Positions 35,347-45,131 of a DNA stretch of 64,000 bases are shown here, one piece after another; within the stretch, counting starts at the first letter, position 1, and each line of letters opens with the position of its first letter. Position numbers and translations under genes: made by a program. This stretch comes from Symbiodinium natans (taxonomy: Eukaryota > Sar > Dinophyceae > Suessiales > Symbiodiniaceae). The notes beneath the pieces were generated by a model. It worked only from the letters and a program-made list of their open reading frames with translations. It searched no databases and was not told where the DNA came from. Location of the stretch: contig CAJNDS010000300.1 in the NCBI GenBank assembly GCA_905221605.1, positions 88,501 through 152,500 of the forward strand, given 5' to 3'.

Positions 35347-35718
35347 GTGAAAAACCGAAGGTCCCTCTGGTACCTTTTCCCTTGAAAGCACGAACCCTGA
35401 CCTCTCACACAAGTGCGGACAGCTCTCTCTTTTTCACAGTCAGAGCCACTTGAGCCAAAAGTCACAAAGTGCACAAACTAAACGAATTCTCTCTTGTGAG
35501 CTTAAACTCAGCTTCAGAACGAAGTTCCTACACACTGCACACTCACTAAATAGCGTATTGGGCAAAAACACACTCGTATGATTTCCTTGGAAATCAACGA
35601 GGCATAAACCATCGAGGATGGGATCACACGGATTCCCAATCACTCCGAAGCAAAACAAACCTGTACAAGCTGATCCAAAACATTGACAAAAACATCACTG
35701 ATCAGCCACAATCTTCCA
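35347..35718 (-). repeat. 5' LTR of the copia element
   Basis: Upstream repeat of the minus-strand element, which should carry its promoter. Ends are TG...CA, or GTG...CAC if the shared edge bases are counted. Confidence 0.97.
35449..35460 (-). other. Spliced-leader-like 12-mer in the 5' LTR
   Basis: TTTTGGCTCAAG on the minus strand, about 260 bp into the LTR, with about 100 bp of LTR after it. If the genomic RNA starts near here, this would be the beginning of the R region. Confidence 0.55.
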
Positions 35719-35726
35719 CATTGATC
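35719..35726. repeat. Target-site duplication, right
   Basis: CATTGATC, the partner of 25814-25821. Confidence 0.8.
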
Positions 35727-36568
35727 TTAGACTGCGGAAAAACAGCTTCAATCTTCACATGCACCGCAAGAAAGGTTTGGCAAAAGCCAATTTGCACTTG
35801 CAACATAGACACCTTACGCCCAAGCTGTCCGTGCTGCACAGACGCGCAAGAAACAGACTCCAGCTCCAGCTACAAACAAAGCAAACACAGCACCAAGCAA
35901 AACCATTAAAAAATGCGGACTGCACATTTTCTGTGTCCTGGTGGCTTAACCATCTTGACTAGGCGCGGTCTTCGTCGGTCTAATATTGAGCATCCGCGAG
36001 TTCCCACGCCCAGAGACGAGATGAAGTGTTGGGAAAAACGCATGTGAACAACCAAAACATCTTAGCATTGATTTTTGCAGGGAATTCGAACTCTGGGTTC
36101 GAACTTCTGGAAGGGTTTGAGGGGCGGGAACGTATAACTCGAACCTAGGTTCGAACTCTTGGAACTAAGGTTCAAAAGTCAACATTGGAACCCTAGGTTG
36201 AACCAGCCTTCGAACATTGGAACCCAGATTAATCCAGGCTTCGAAAAAATACTAAATTACAAGCCGGGTCTTTTTCCGAATACAAATCTCAAGCCTCCCC
36301 AAATACTGAACTTGATTTTTTGCCTCAAGTGCAAAGCACTCTCCCGCTATGTTTGTAGCCTCCAAGAAAAAATTGTGCACTATAGAACAACAAATTTTCA
36401 GAAAACATACAAAAACAAATTAGAGACAAACACACAGCATTCCACCGACGGATATGGACAATTTTGCATTCCACACTTCTAAGGCGCAGACGACTTCCAA
36501 CTGCGGAAAAAGCTTGCTTGCAAGGGCTTGAAGTAAGTGAGCAAGTAAGTACTTACGGCGCGACCTAC
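35727..36568. other. No firmly recognised gene
   Basis: Contains a patch (about 36120-36240) of short imperfect repeats around GGTTCGAAC and TTGGAACCC. A continuation of the candidate minus-strand gene is possible: after a CCGCAG at about 36505 the minus strand is open (GSRLRLRSVECKIVHIRRWN). Confidence 0.4.
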
Positions 36569-37020
36569 CTTCCACGTCCCTCTCAAAAAATTCCTTAAAT
36601 TTCAAAACCGTAGACATATCTTTCAAAGAATTCTGCTTGGCTCCACAATGTTCTTGAGCGTGCAGCAGATTTTCTAGATTGTTTGCTTCTTCGTTGTCAA
36701 GCCACTGAAAGTTGAGTTTTTGCCCAAATCTTGCAGCATGTCAACCGTCCAAGCTTGTCCGGTTAACCGCAACACACCGCTTAGATCTCCAAACTGCACC
36801 TCCAGCTTTCGAAAGAAGTGGGGATACACAGAAGAGCTCTTTTGCGGCTTTCGTGCAGCCAGTTCTTTGCAAGCCGCCAAAATTAAGTTCCTAGCTTGTG
36901 GCACAGGATCCGTCAGAGTGCCCCTGGTCGCACAGTTCGACGTGGCAGGCAGGGCTTCGTCAAGCTCATTTCTGAGACTTGGGAGTTGGGTTGAAAAAAC
37001 AGCTTTGCTGCGCGTGATGC
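36569..37020 (-). CDS. Candidate two-exon gene piece, function unknown
   Basis: The first exon (about 37020-36776) reads FSTQLPSLRNELDEALPATS ... SVYPHFFRKLEVQFGDLSG. A 71-bp interval with GTGTTG at its start and TTTCAG at its end can be spliced in phase 0 to the second exon (36704-36569), WLDNEEANNLENLLHAQEHC ... FKEFFERDVEG, which ends at a GTAGGT donor. Amino-acid use is protein-like and hydrophilic, probably helical. I do not recognise the family. Unlike its neighbours the introns would be GT-AG. Its 5' end should lie just left of the strand-switch zone, which would make it the first gene of the minus-strand block. Confidence 0.38.
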
Positions 37021-37149
37021 CCAATTCCAAAGCTGGATGCCGGTGCGCATCGAAGGGCCATCTGCGCAGAGGGTCAGACGGACAACATGAGGGCTGCAAG
37101 TTTGTTCATGCTTTCAGGCGAAAACCAATGAATCCAGAAGTTAAAAAAC

Positions 37150-37414
37150 TAAATCCTGATTTAATTGTTGCCTTTGGGTTGGGTTTTGACCTCGACATAC
37201 CTTTTTCCCTCCAGAAACGCAATTACATCCAGATTTAATTGTGTTCCTGTGTGTTTGACTGGCAGACAATTCAATCTTGAGAAAATGGGACAGCAGAGAC
37301 TTCTGCTAATTGGTTCTTATTCGCACCATTAAATCATGATTTAATTGTATTTGCACCAACTATTATTGCTACTATTAGTAATTCTTATTATTACTATTAC
37401 TATTATTCTTACTC

Positions 37415-37449
<35 letters not shown>

Positions 37450-38121
37450 TTTTTCTTATTCTTATTATTATTATTACTACTATTATTGTTACTATTACTC
37501 TCATTATGACTATTTTTATTACCATTACTATTATGATTATTCTTCTTCTTAATATTATTGTTATTATTACTATTATTATTATGATTATTACTATTATTAT
37601 TCTTAGTATTATCATTATTATTATTATTCTTAGTACTATTATTATTATTCTTCTTCTTAGTGCTAGTATTATCATTACTAGAATAAAAATAATTCTTATT
37701 ATAATAACTATTATTACTATTATTATTACTATTATTATTATTATTACTACTATTCTTAGTACTATTATTAGCATTATTACTATCCATGCCATCAACATTC
37801 CGGTGTAGGTATATTTAGTTATCTGGTTGTCCCTAATTTCATGGGTGTCCTACTGGTTAAGGTGGTTCCCCATCCGACGACCCGTATTCAGGCTTGGTCA
37901 TTGGTTCATGTCCATTAAATCTTGATTTAATTCTGCTGCGGGTTGGGGTCGTCTAGCAGAAACAATTAAATCCTGATTTAATTGTTTTCCTTGAGCAGCT
38001 TGCTAGCATGGCATGCTACGTCGCGCGACGATAACAGGCCAATTAAATCGAGCGTTAATTGTGCTGGACCCAAGGGGCGTCGAGCCTGCCGGATGCCGGT
38101 CAATTAACTTCAGAGTTAATT
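37150..38121. promoter_or_regulatory. Cluster of seven AATTAA-type palindromes in the divergent intergenic zone
   Basis: Palindromes or near-palindromes lie at 37150-37167, 37220-37241, 37328-37347, 37914-37932, 37963-37984, 38041-38061 and 38101-38121. Most have arms AATTAAATC and GATTTAATT; the last has arms AATTAACT and AGTTAATT, so both arms changed together. A perfect CGTCGCGCGACG palindrome is at 38020-38031. Sequence between them is unrelated, so this is not a plain tandem repeat. The cluster lies between the last minus-strand and first plus-strand gene. A regulatory role is inference. Confidence 0.5.
37370..37790. repeat. (ATT)n/(TAT)n microsatellite, about 420 bp
   Basis: Degenerate ATT, ACT and CTT triplets form an almost pure A/T tract within the palindrome cluster. 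The Asn- and Ile-rich open frames here are artefacts of the repeat. Confidence 0.93.
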
Positions 38122-39114
38122 TTCCTTAACTCTTGGATTCACTGTCTTCCCTCCAAGCTTTCCACACCCATTTGCCGAGCCCATCTTGTAAATGGTTCGC
38201 TTCGTACTTATCCTACACAGGCCCAGCCGCCGTATGCGAATATTTTGAGATAGCACTTGCTGGAGGTCTCGATGTTGGGGTTGTCATGCTTTGGCAAGAA
38301 TTCCAGGCAGACTGTTTGGTAGATGATCGATCGGTAGATGCGGGTTGGACCTTCGCGCTGATCACGCAAATGCGAGTTTTTCGTTTGTGCAAGCACGCTT
38401 AGTCGTGGTTTGTGCACACTCAGCTCGCAAGGGCGCACCCTCATAGTCGGGTTCTGTTCTTTCTAAGTTCTCTATCCTGCAAGCAACGTCCCATCAGATA
38501 TCTTTGCTGTTGAAAATGGGTGGGTCTCCAGGATCTCCAGAGCTTGAAGGCCGCGTTGGCCGCCTCCCCGGTTTCATGCTTGAGCTTGCTGTCAGTCATG
38601 TGTCACTGTGTTATTTTGAACATGAGGAGCTTTCCGTCTATAGCATCTACACATACATATATATATATATGGAATCCCCCTCCACATTGACTCTCTCAAT
38701 GGGGGTGTGTATCCTCCTTGTAACGTTATATGACCGCAGGGTTCCCCCCTGCATTTATATGCGGAGCAGCCTGCCCTCCCCTCCCCCATGTCATAGAGGG
38801 AAATTTGCCCTTTTCTGGAGATTACCCCCCCTCCCCCCCCCTTTCCTCCCCACCATTTTATAGAGAGGCCCCCAAATGCCCCAATTTTAGCTGAAGAGGA
38901 TCTCAGTGGCCGCCGCCGCGCGAGTGCAAGGCGCGCCCTTGGGCTTGCTGTGGATTCTGTGGCAGTGGTTTGCAAGCCAACGTGCTGAGTTCATGTGCGA
39001 AAGTGCGGAGATTTGAACTCGTGATCCACACTTCGCGGCCTTGTCTTCCCAGCCCCGAGTGATAGAAGTGTCAGTTCTCGTCTCCCTTCCGGCACTCTCG
39101 TCTCCCTTCCTGCA
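38122..39114. other. Upstream region of the tyrosinase gene
   Basis: No exon was recognised. It includes a (TA)n run at 38655-38670 and C-rich and T-rich runs at 38770-38860. A duplicated CTCGTCTCCCTTCC (39077 and 39098) lies just before the tyrosinase ATG. Confidence 0.45.
38985..39045 (-). other. tRNA-like T-arm sequence (possible SINE relic)
   Basis: On the minus strand GAGTTCAAATCTC resembles a tRNA T-arm and RNA polymerase III B box (GTTCAAATC). No complete cloverleaf could be folded by eye, so it is not called a tRNA gene. Confidence 0.2.
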
Positions 39115-41504
39115 ATGATCCAACATCGGTGCTCAGTGCTGTCCTTGTTGGTGGCCGCGGCCCTTCTGCCCGGTGCAGCGGGACAAGGTGGCGGAGGTGG
39201 TGGAGGAGGCGGAGGCGGCGGAGGCGGCGGAGGAGGCGGAGGCGGCGCAGGCGGCGGAGGCGGCGGAGCAGGTGGAGGCGGCGGCGGGATTGCGTTGACG
39301 GAGCCACACATCACCATCAATTCCGAGGTAGAGTGCAGGACGAACGTGACCGGCCCGCAGACCATCACCGGGTACATTTACTGCGACAATTACTTCGAGT
39401 TTTGGTTCAATGGAGTTCTCGTGAAGAAGGACCCGATGACGTTCACGCCGCACAACGCGGTTGCCGTGTCGTTCGAATGGGACGGCGTTTCTGACAAGGA
39501 ATACGCGATCATGTGTATGGACTACGCTAGCAGCTCCGGGTACGAGTATGTCGAGACCTCGAATCCAGGACTTGGTGACGGGGCGCTCATGGCGGAGTTT
39601 TCGGATGGCACCGTTACCGGCGCTGCCTGGGATGTCTTCGTGCTGACACACGGGCCTACTGACGCGTCCATTTCGGCAGGCTGCAGCAGCAGCAATCTGG
39701 CACCATGTGCGGTCACTTCGTTGGCAGAGCCTGCGGGATGGATGGCTGGTGGCTACAAGGCCAGCGGTGGCTGGGTGTCAGCGACTGAATACACCGCCCA
39801 GCAGACGGGTTGGGGGAGGACCCCGACTTGGGATGCTACCAGGACTTGCTGTGGTACGGCCACAAGCCCGGCAACTCAGGAAACGCTGACCAACAATGGC
39901 GGATGCTCCGTCAATTACGACAGCACCGAGCCGGCCGGGGTTTCTGTGACAGTAAGGGAAGATGAGTGCCTGGATCCGATCGCCTTCTTGTCAGAGACGA
40001 GGTCGACGATGATCTGGTCTTCCGACTTGGAGCGGGACAACAAGCTCCTGTTCCGCATCACCGTTCCTGCCAATGCGTCGACGGTGGTGCAATGCCCTAC
40101 GTGCAGTGCACCAATGGTCGCTCAAAACACACAACGAGTGCGCAAGGAGTTGCGGACGCTGAGCGCAGCAGACTGGAAGAAGGTGGCAGACGCCATGTGG
40201 ATCATGAAGAACACGACGCAGGCGACCGGTGTGGGAAAGTATGGCCAGGCGTTCCGTACATATGACTACTTCCCGGCCAAACACGCCGCGGCGTATTCCG
40301 ATGTGCGTGGCGACCAGGCTCACTTCGGCCCTCAGTTCATGACTTGGCACAGCGCCTTCGTCTTGGAGTTCGAGAATGCGCTGCTTAGTGTGGACAGCAC
40401 GATTGGCGCATTGCCATACTGGGACTCAACAGTGACCTCTCCGTCCATCTTCTCGGAGACCTACTTCGGAAGTGCTCCTGGCACGGGGTCCGACTCTCAA
40501 GTTGTCGACGGTGCCTTTGCGAACTGGTTGGTCGATGCTAGCTTTTCCTTGTCAGATTACACTTCCACCGGCACTTCTCCATACACCGGCTCGCCCATCG
40601 GAATGCTGCGGGGGCCCACCAACAACAACGCGAATAGCATGATGACACGCTTCGGCTCGAGCACGTACTCGTACCCAGCCAACGACTTCTGGATCTGCGC
40701 GAACTTGGATGGGTTTTGGTATGACTGGTACAAGTGCGTCGAGGGGGATGCGACTGTCAGTGGGAGCTTTCACGGAGGACCACATGGGCAGGCACGGGTA
40801 GGACGCTCGCTCTCAGGGTTTCCACGGTGTAGCTCCCCAGCCCCTCAGCAGTACTCAGTAGCGGCATGTAGCGGCTTCTTCTAGACCCCAAGCGCAGCGA
40901 TCTGGGAACCCTCCAGGTGGGCGGCAGCTCGGGTGGCAACAGCGGCGACTTCGAGGACCCGGTCACGTCGCCGAATGACCCCCTCTTCATGTTCCACCAT
41001 GCGAATGTGGACCGCAGCATGCGTTGGTGGATGCTGAAGAATGAAGCCAAGCGCAGCACCTTCTACGGCTTTCCTGCAGCCAACGCCGAAGGCATTCGCG
41101 AGAATGCTGGGAAGAGCTACTATGGCCAGAACCTCCCTGACATGATGTCGAGCACGTGGGGCTTCACCGCCGCCGACCTTGGCTTCTCCAGTGCTTCCAC
41201 TGGCTTCCAGACCAATGCGGATCTGCTTTGCCACAATGGTCCCTCCACAAGTGCATACACCTATGACACGGAGGTGGCCTGCTCCGGAGGCAGCGCAGCC
41301 TGCTCGGCAGTTTGGGGTGCTACAGGTGCTACCACGACGACACAGGCCGGGACGACAGCCGAGACCACACAGGCCGGGACGACAGCCGAGACGACAAATG
41401 GCGGGACGACAGACGAGACGACAAAGGCCGTTAGCAGCACGGGCTACACACGGCACACAGCCACGGTCTTGATGTCAAGCCTCCTTGCGGCCGCCAACTT
41501 ATGA
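39115..41504 (+). CDS. Tyrosinase (type-3 copper oxidase), secreted, probably surface-anchored
   Basis: The gene reads 39115-40791 joined to 40917-41504 (754 residues). The intron (125 bp) starts GCACGG and ends CTCCAG. Tyrosinases oxidise phenols to quinones with two copper ions. Residues 1-23 are a signal peptide; 25-59 are almost pure Gly. About 65-290 form a separate N-terminal domain (ITGYIYCDNYFEFWFNGVLV, FTPHNAVAVSFEWDG). The copper domain follows: CuA His390, His403 and His412 (HFGPQFMTWHSAFVLEFENA), CuB His553 and His557 (FHGGPHGQ) and His586/587 (PLFMFHHANVDR). The intron cuts right after PHGQ. All six ligands are present, so it should be active. The C-terminus has Thr-rich repeats (TTAETTQAG) and a short hydrophobic end (TVLMSSLLAAANL), which may be a GPI or membrane anchor. 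The upstream ATG with signal peptide decides the start. First gene of the plus-strand block. Confidence 0.93.
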
Positions 41505-44500
41505 GTCACTCAAGTATTGAATCACTCAATTTACTAATTAAGCACTCGTCAAGAGGTTTTGCAAGTCGGCGAGGGTGCAGAGACGCTGCAAAACGGCATG
41601 CGTTTCCCCTCCCCGGCTTTTCACGCCTGTGTTCAGGCGCACAACGAAGTTGCGTCACCCGCCGAAGCCTTTTGGACATGATTTTCCCGAAGCCAGGCCT
41701 GGTTAATCCACCCACATCCAGTCCTGGCAGGGCCGGGCCCCTCGTGTTTAAAGAAAGGGGCCACTCGTGTCCACGTGCCGGCGAATCTCCTTGATGTGCA
41801 AGAATCCTGCGAACAATGCCTGCCAACCAGCTTGGTTTCCTGTCGTTTCATTGACTGCGGCAGCTGCGCAAAAGTGAAGATAGTGGTGCTCCTCTCAGCT
41901 TCCGAGGCCCTCCTGCTCCGCAGGGCCATGTAGCCCTGCAGCCATCCCAAGACAGCAGTAGGTGGCGGGCCGGCGGATGGGTTAGGGAACGGTTCGCACA
42001 CCTGAACCAGGACCCATCCGGCAAGGAGGTCGGAAGCCTGAACCCCGAGTATAACAGGCGACTTGACGGCAGGGATTGTGCCGGTTCATCCCCCTGAGCT
42101 CCACAAATTGCAGCCAGAATCTAGTCGCAGTACCTTACTGGGAGGCCCATGCATACAGCGGGTGAGCTCCTGCTCCGTACCTCGCCTGAAGTTTTCTGTT
42201 TTCGCTCCTGCTTGCAGACGGAGTAGTCTGAGTGCTGCGCCTGAAGCTTGCAGTTTAGTCTCCATCAATCTGTTGCAGTATCTTGCGAATGCACGGTTTT
42301 ACGTAATGCATGAACGAAGCGGGCTAGTGATGAAAATGCCCAAAAGATTACAGTCTTGTAGGGGCCTTTTCGTCGACCATACACTTTATTCATGCGTGCT
42401 CTCATTTACTTCGTATGAGTGAGCCTGCGAACGCCCCTTTAATATCAATAGATAAAAGACTAGAAAGATATATACATATATATATATATAGCCAAAAGCT
42501 TTTCAAGAAAATGCCAAAAAATGTAGACTATAAAGTTTATGAATTTCCAATATTCTAACGTTTAGAAAGGTGTGCAAAAAGGGCCTCATAAGTTGCAGAA
42601 GTTTCCTGCCCTTTTCATACGTTTATTCACTTGTTCAGTCACTTTACATATTCATTCACCTGTTATCTTCACTGCGCGTGCCCCAAGGTGGATGACATGC
42701 TGGAGTGTCCCGTGACATCCCGGCAGGCCACGACGAGTCCTCGGGCAGGGAGCTTTGTGCGTTTTCTTTGCCCAACGCAAGGTGCGCATTGCACAGTGAG
42801 AGATGCTGGCCCCCTGGAAAGGCTAGGAGGCGTGTTCTGCAACCTAAGGCCGTGATCAAGCACCTGGAGGAAATGGGTGGGTTGGATAGGCACGGGTGCA
42901 GCTGGCTGCACGGCGACATGCATGGGAGTTATGCGCCATGGCCGTTGCTTCGCAGGTCGAAGTCGATTCTCGATTGTTCTGCAAGATTGAGCTCTGCCCT
43001 CTGAGACCCTGAAGCCTTCGGTGCGCATAGCTGCGGAAGTGATGCCGAGAGGAAGTACTATGAGTGCCTCTCGACCTGATGTTTCTTAGCATGCTCCCAA
43101 GACGGGATTCGATCCCAGGTCGGTGGTGGTGCGTGAGGCTGGCAAGTGCCAGAAAGACTTGTTTTCAGAAAGTCATGCCCGCCGCACGTCATTGCAAACC
43201 TTCGAGACCTGCTTGAGCGCAGCCGCGACGTGGATGCACCTGCGAGGAATTCTGCGCACCATATTGTTGTCAATTATGGGCGAGGTGGTCTGCCTTGCCT
43301 GCCTTGCGGAAGCCGTGCTTTGTCGGATGGAGCCAGAATCCACCGAAATCAGCCAAGAGGTGGGGAGAAAGGTATCGACGGTATCGATGTGCTCAGCCCA
43401 TCTTGAAAAATGTTGTGCGTGCACTCGAGAAGCCTCAGCATCAGAGGTGGGTGTGCCTTCTGGTCAGAGTCCTACGTTGCCCGCAATGCTCTTTTGCCAA
43501 AGATATTGATTAGTGACCTGAAGCTCCTTTGGCGAGCTGATGACGATCCCAGACGAAGCTACGCAGAGGCAGATCAGCAACGAAGTCTGCCAGCCAAGAC
43601 CTGCGGCGAGAATTTTCGGTTCTTCTCTCCTGCTGCAGTCTAGAACAGTGGCGAGCTCCAAGCACATGATCTGTGGCATTGGGGCATCCCAACTCATGCA
43701 GTGCTCTGCTGAAAGATGCTGAAGTTTGCATACTCACGCTAACCAACATGTGGTTGGGCCCACAGAGATATTTGGTAGTCTGTGGCCCCGGACAACAGTC
43801 CACCATGGCAGTGCCCTGTCCCGCCTTTCCCGGCTATTTTGCTCACCCTGACCCACAAGTCTCAGCTAGTTTTAGACGTTGCACAGCGCCCGCTTCGGCC
43901 CGCAAAGGCTTCTAACGTTTAGGTTTTAGGGTCGGTCCACACAAGCATGTAGAGATTCAAAAGATTTTTTTGAAGGTCCATCTGATCTCATCCCTGCAGG
44001 GTCCATAGTCAGCTTCTTTAACCATTAGAATTGCATTTATTAATATGATTTCTTCATTGATTTTTACAAACACGTTGTCGAACTTTATCAAATGGAACAT
44101 TACCTGTTGTTCCTTCTGGTCCAAATGCAGATAGCAATGACGTCAAGAAAAGTAATGCCCAAACAACACTCCGTGATAATATATTAGCAACTCAGGGGGT
44201 GGGGGCCGTTATTCGACAGCATTGCTCAGTGTACGGCGCCGAATGCAACCTTACGCTGGCTCGAGTTTGCCGGGCTTGGGCCCCCTCTTGTTGGACCTTT
44301 CTGGTTGCCAGCCTGGATCTTACTTGTTCGGCAGCATTCCGAATCGGACGTGTCATCTGTGGGTCACTGCTGATGTTCGTGCGGACCCATACAAGCACCC
44401 TTCTCCAAGGTCTGTGTTCTGGATTCCCCCAAACGCCCTTCCAACATGTCAGCCACTTCTGAGCAGGCGCTCCGCTCATGGCCGGGGCGCGCCGCTACCA

Positions 44501-45131
44501 GGCCCCTCGGGAATAGGAAGTTTGGGGTTTAGGCGTTTAGGGTCTAAGAGGTTTTGTGAGGTGTAGACGGAGTCTTGCATCCTTTTTCAACGTGCATTGT
44601 AGGGACTTACGAGTGCTTCCGAGTCAAGTTTTGGGCGGCGTTCGCTGGAAAGCCTTGTGTTGCTTCTTGTACCCGCTGCTTGTTACACCTAAACATAAAG
44701 AGCATAGACCTCAACCCTAATTTCATAGCCGTAGTCCCTCAGGGTCGATGGAAAGGTCTGCTGATTCAATGAATCGGAATGCGCGCCTTGACAGCAAGAA
44801 GATGCATCTGCCATGGCATTCACCATGGCATCCACCACGTGCAGCCGCAGTGGCCAGCTACGCAGCTAAGGAACTACAACATTCGTGAAAGAATGGCCAA
44901 CAGATTCGAGGCCGAGTGCTGTTGTAGTGATGCTGTCGTGAGAATGAGAAGCTTATTGTGACCGGTTTCGCCAAGGCGGCTACTGTCTGTGTTTGCAGAA
45001 GCCCTGAAAGTTCTGCCCGCGCTTCTCTTCAAGAGCTCAAGCATTTCTGTGTAGAAAGGCCCGGGGGCTCTGCGGCTGCAGGCCGTGCCTGCTTGTGTGG
45101 GGCCTCGTGGTGCCGAGCATAGCCAGAGCCC
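41505..45131. other. No recognised gene
   Basis: Holds the 3' end of the tyrosinase transcript, an A/T-rich stretch with (TA)n at 42465-42490 and many short frames of unrecognised sequence. Around 43920 and 44525 single telomere-like words occur. Upstream exons of the coiled-coil gene could lie at the right end; an in-frame stop precedes the 45132 ATG. Confidence 0.45.
43096..43150 (-). other. tRNA-like T-arm sequence (possible SINE relic)
   Basis: On the minus strand GGGATCGAATCCCGTC forms a perfect T-arm stem-loop and contains a B box (GATCGAATC). The preceding 50 bases do not fold into D and anticodon arms by eye. Confidence 0.25.

Larger units (their letters stand above)
25822..35718 (-). 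mobile_element. Ty1/copia LTR retrotransposon, complete, minus strand
   Basis: The element is 9.9 kb. It has two near-identical LTRs (373 and 372 bp), a target-site duplication, a primer-binding site next to the 5' LTR, a G-rich polypurine tract next to the 3' LTR and one long uninterrupted gag-pol frame. Domain order is Gag, CCHC knuckle, protease, integrase, reverse transcriptase, RNase H; integrase before reverse transcriptase defines the copia superfamily. Everything needed for autonomous movement appears intact. It sits between the minus-strand gene block and the strand-switch zone. Confidence 0.97.

Noticed and set aside
34942-35412. 156-codon frame in the copia leader as an env or accessory gene
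   Set aside because: It has no ATG at its start, overlaps the LTR and has no signal peptide or membrane span; kept only as a leader note.
37341-37808. Asn-rich and Ile-rich frames
   Set aside because: Translation of the ATT-type microsatellite.
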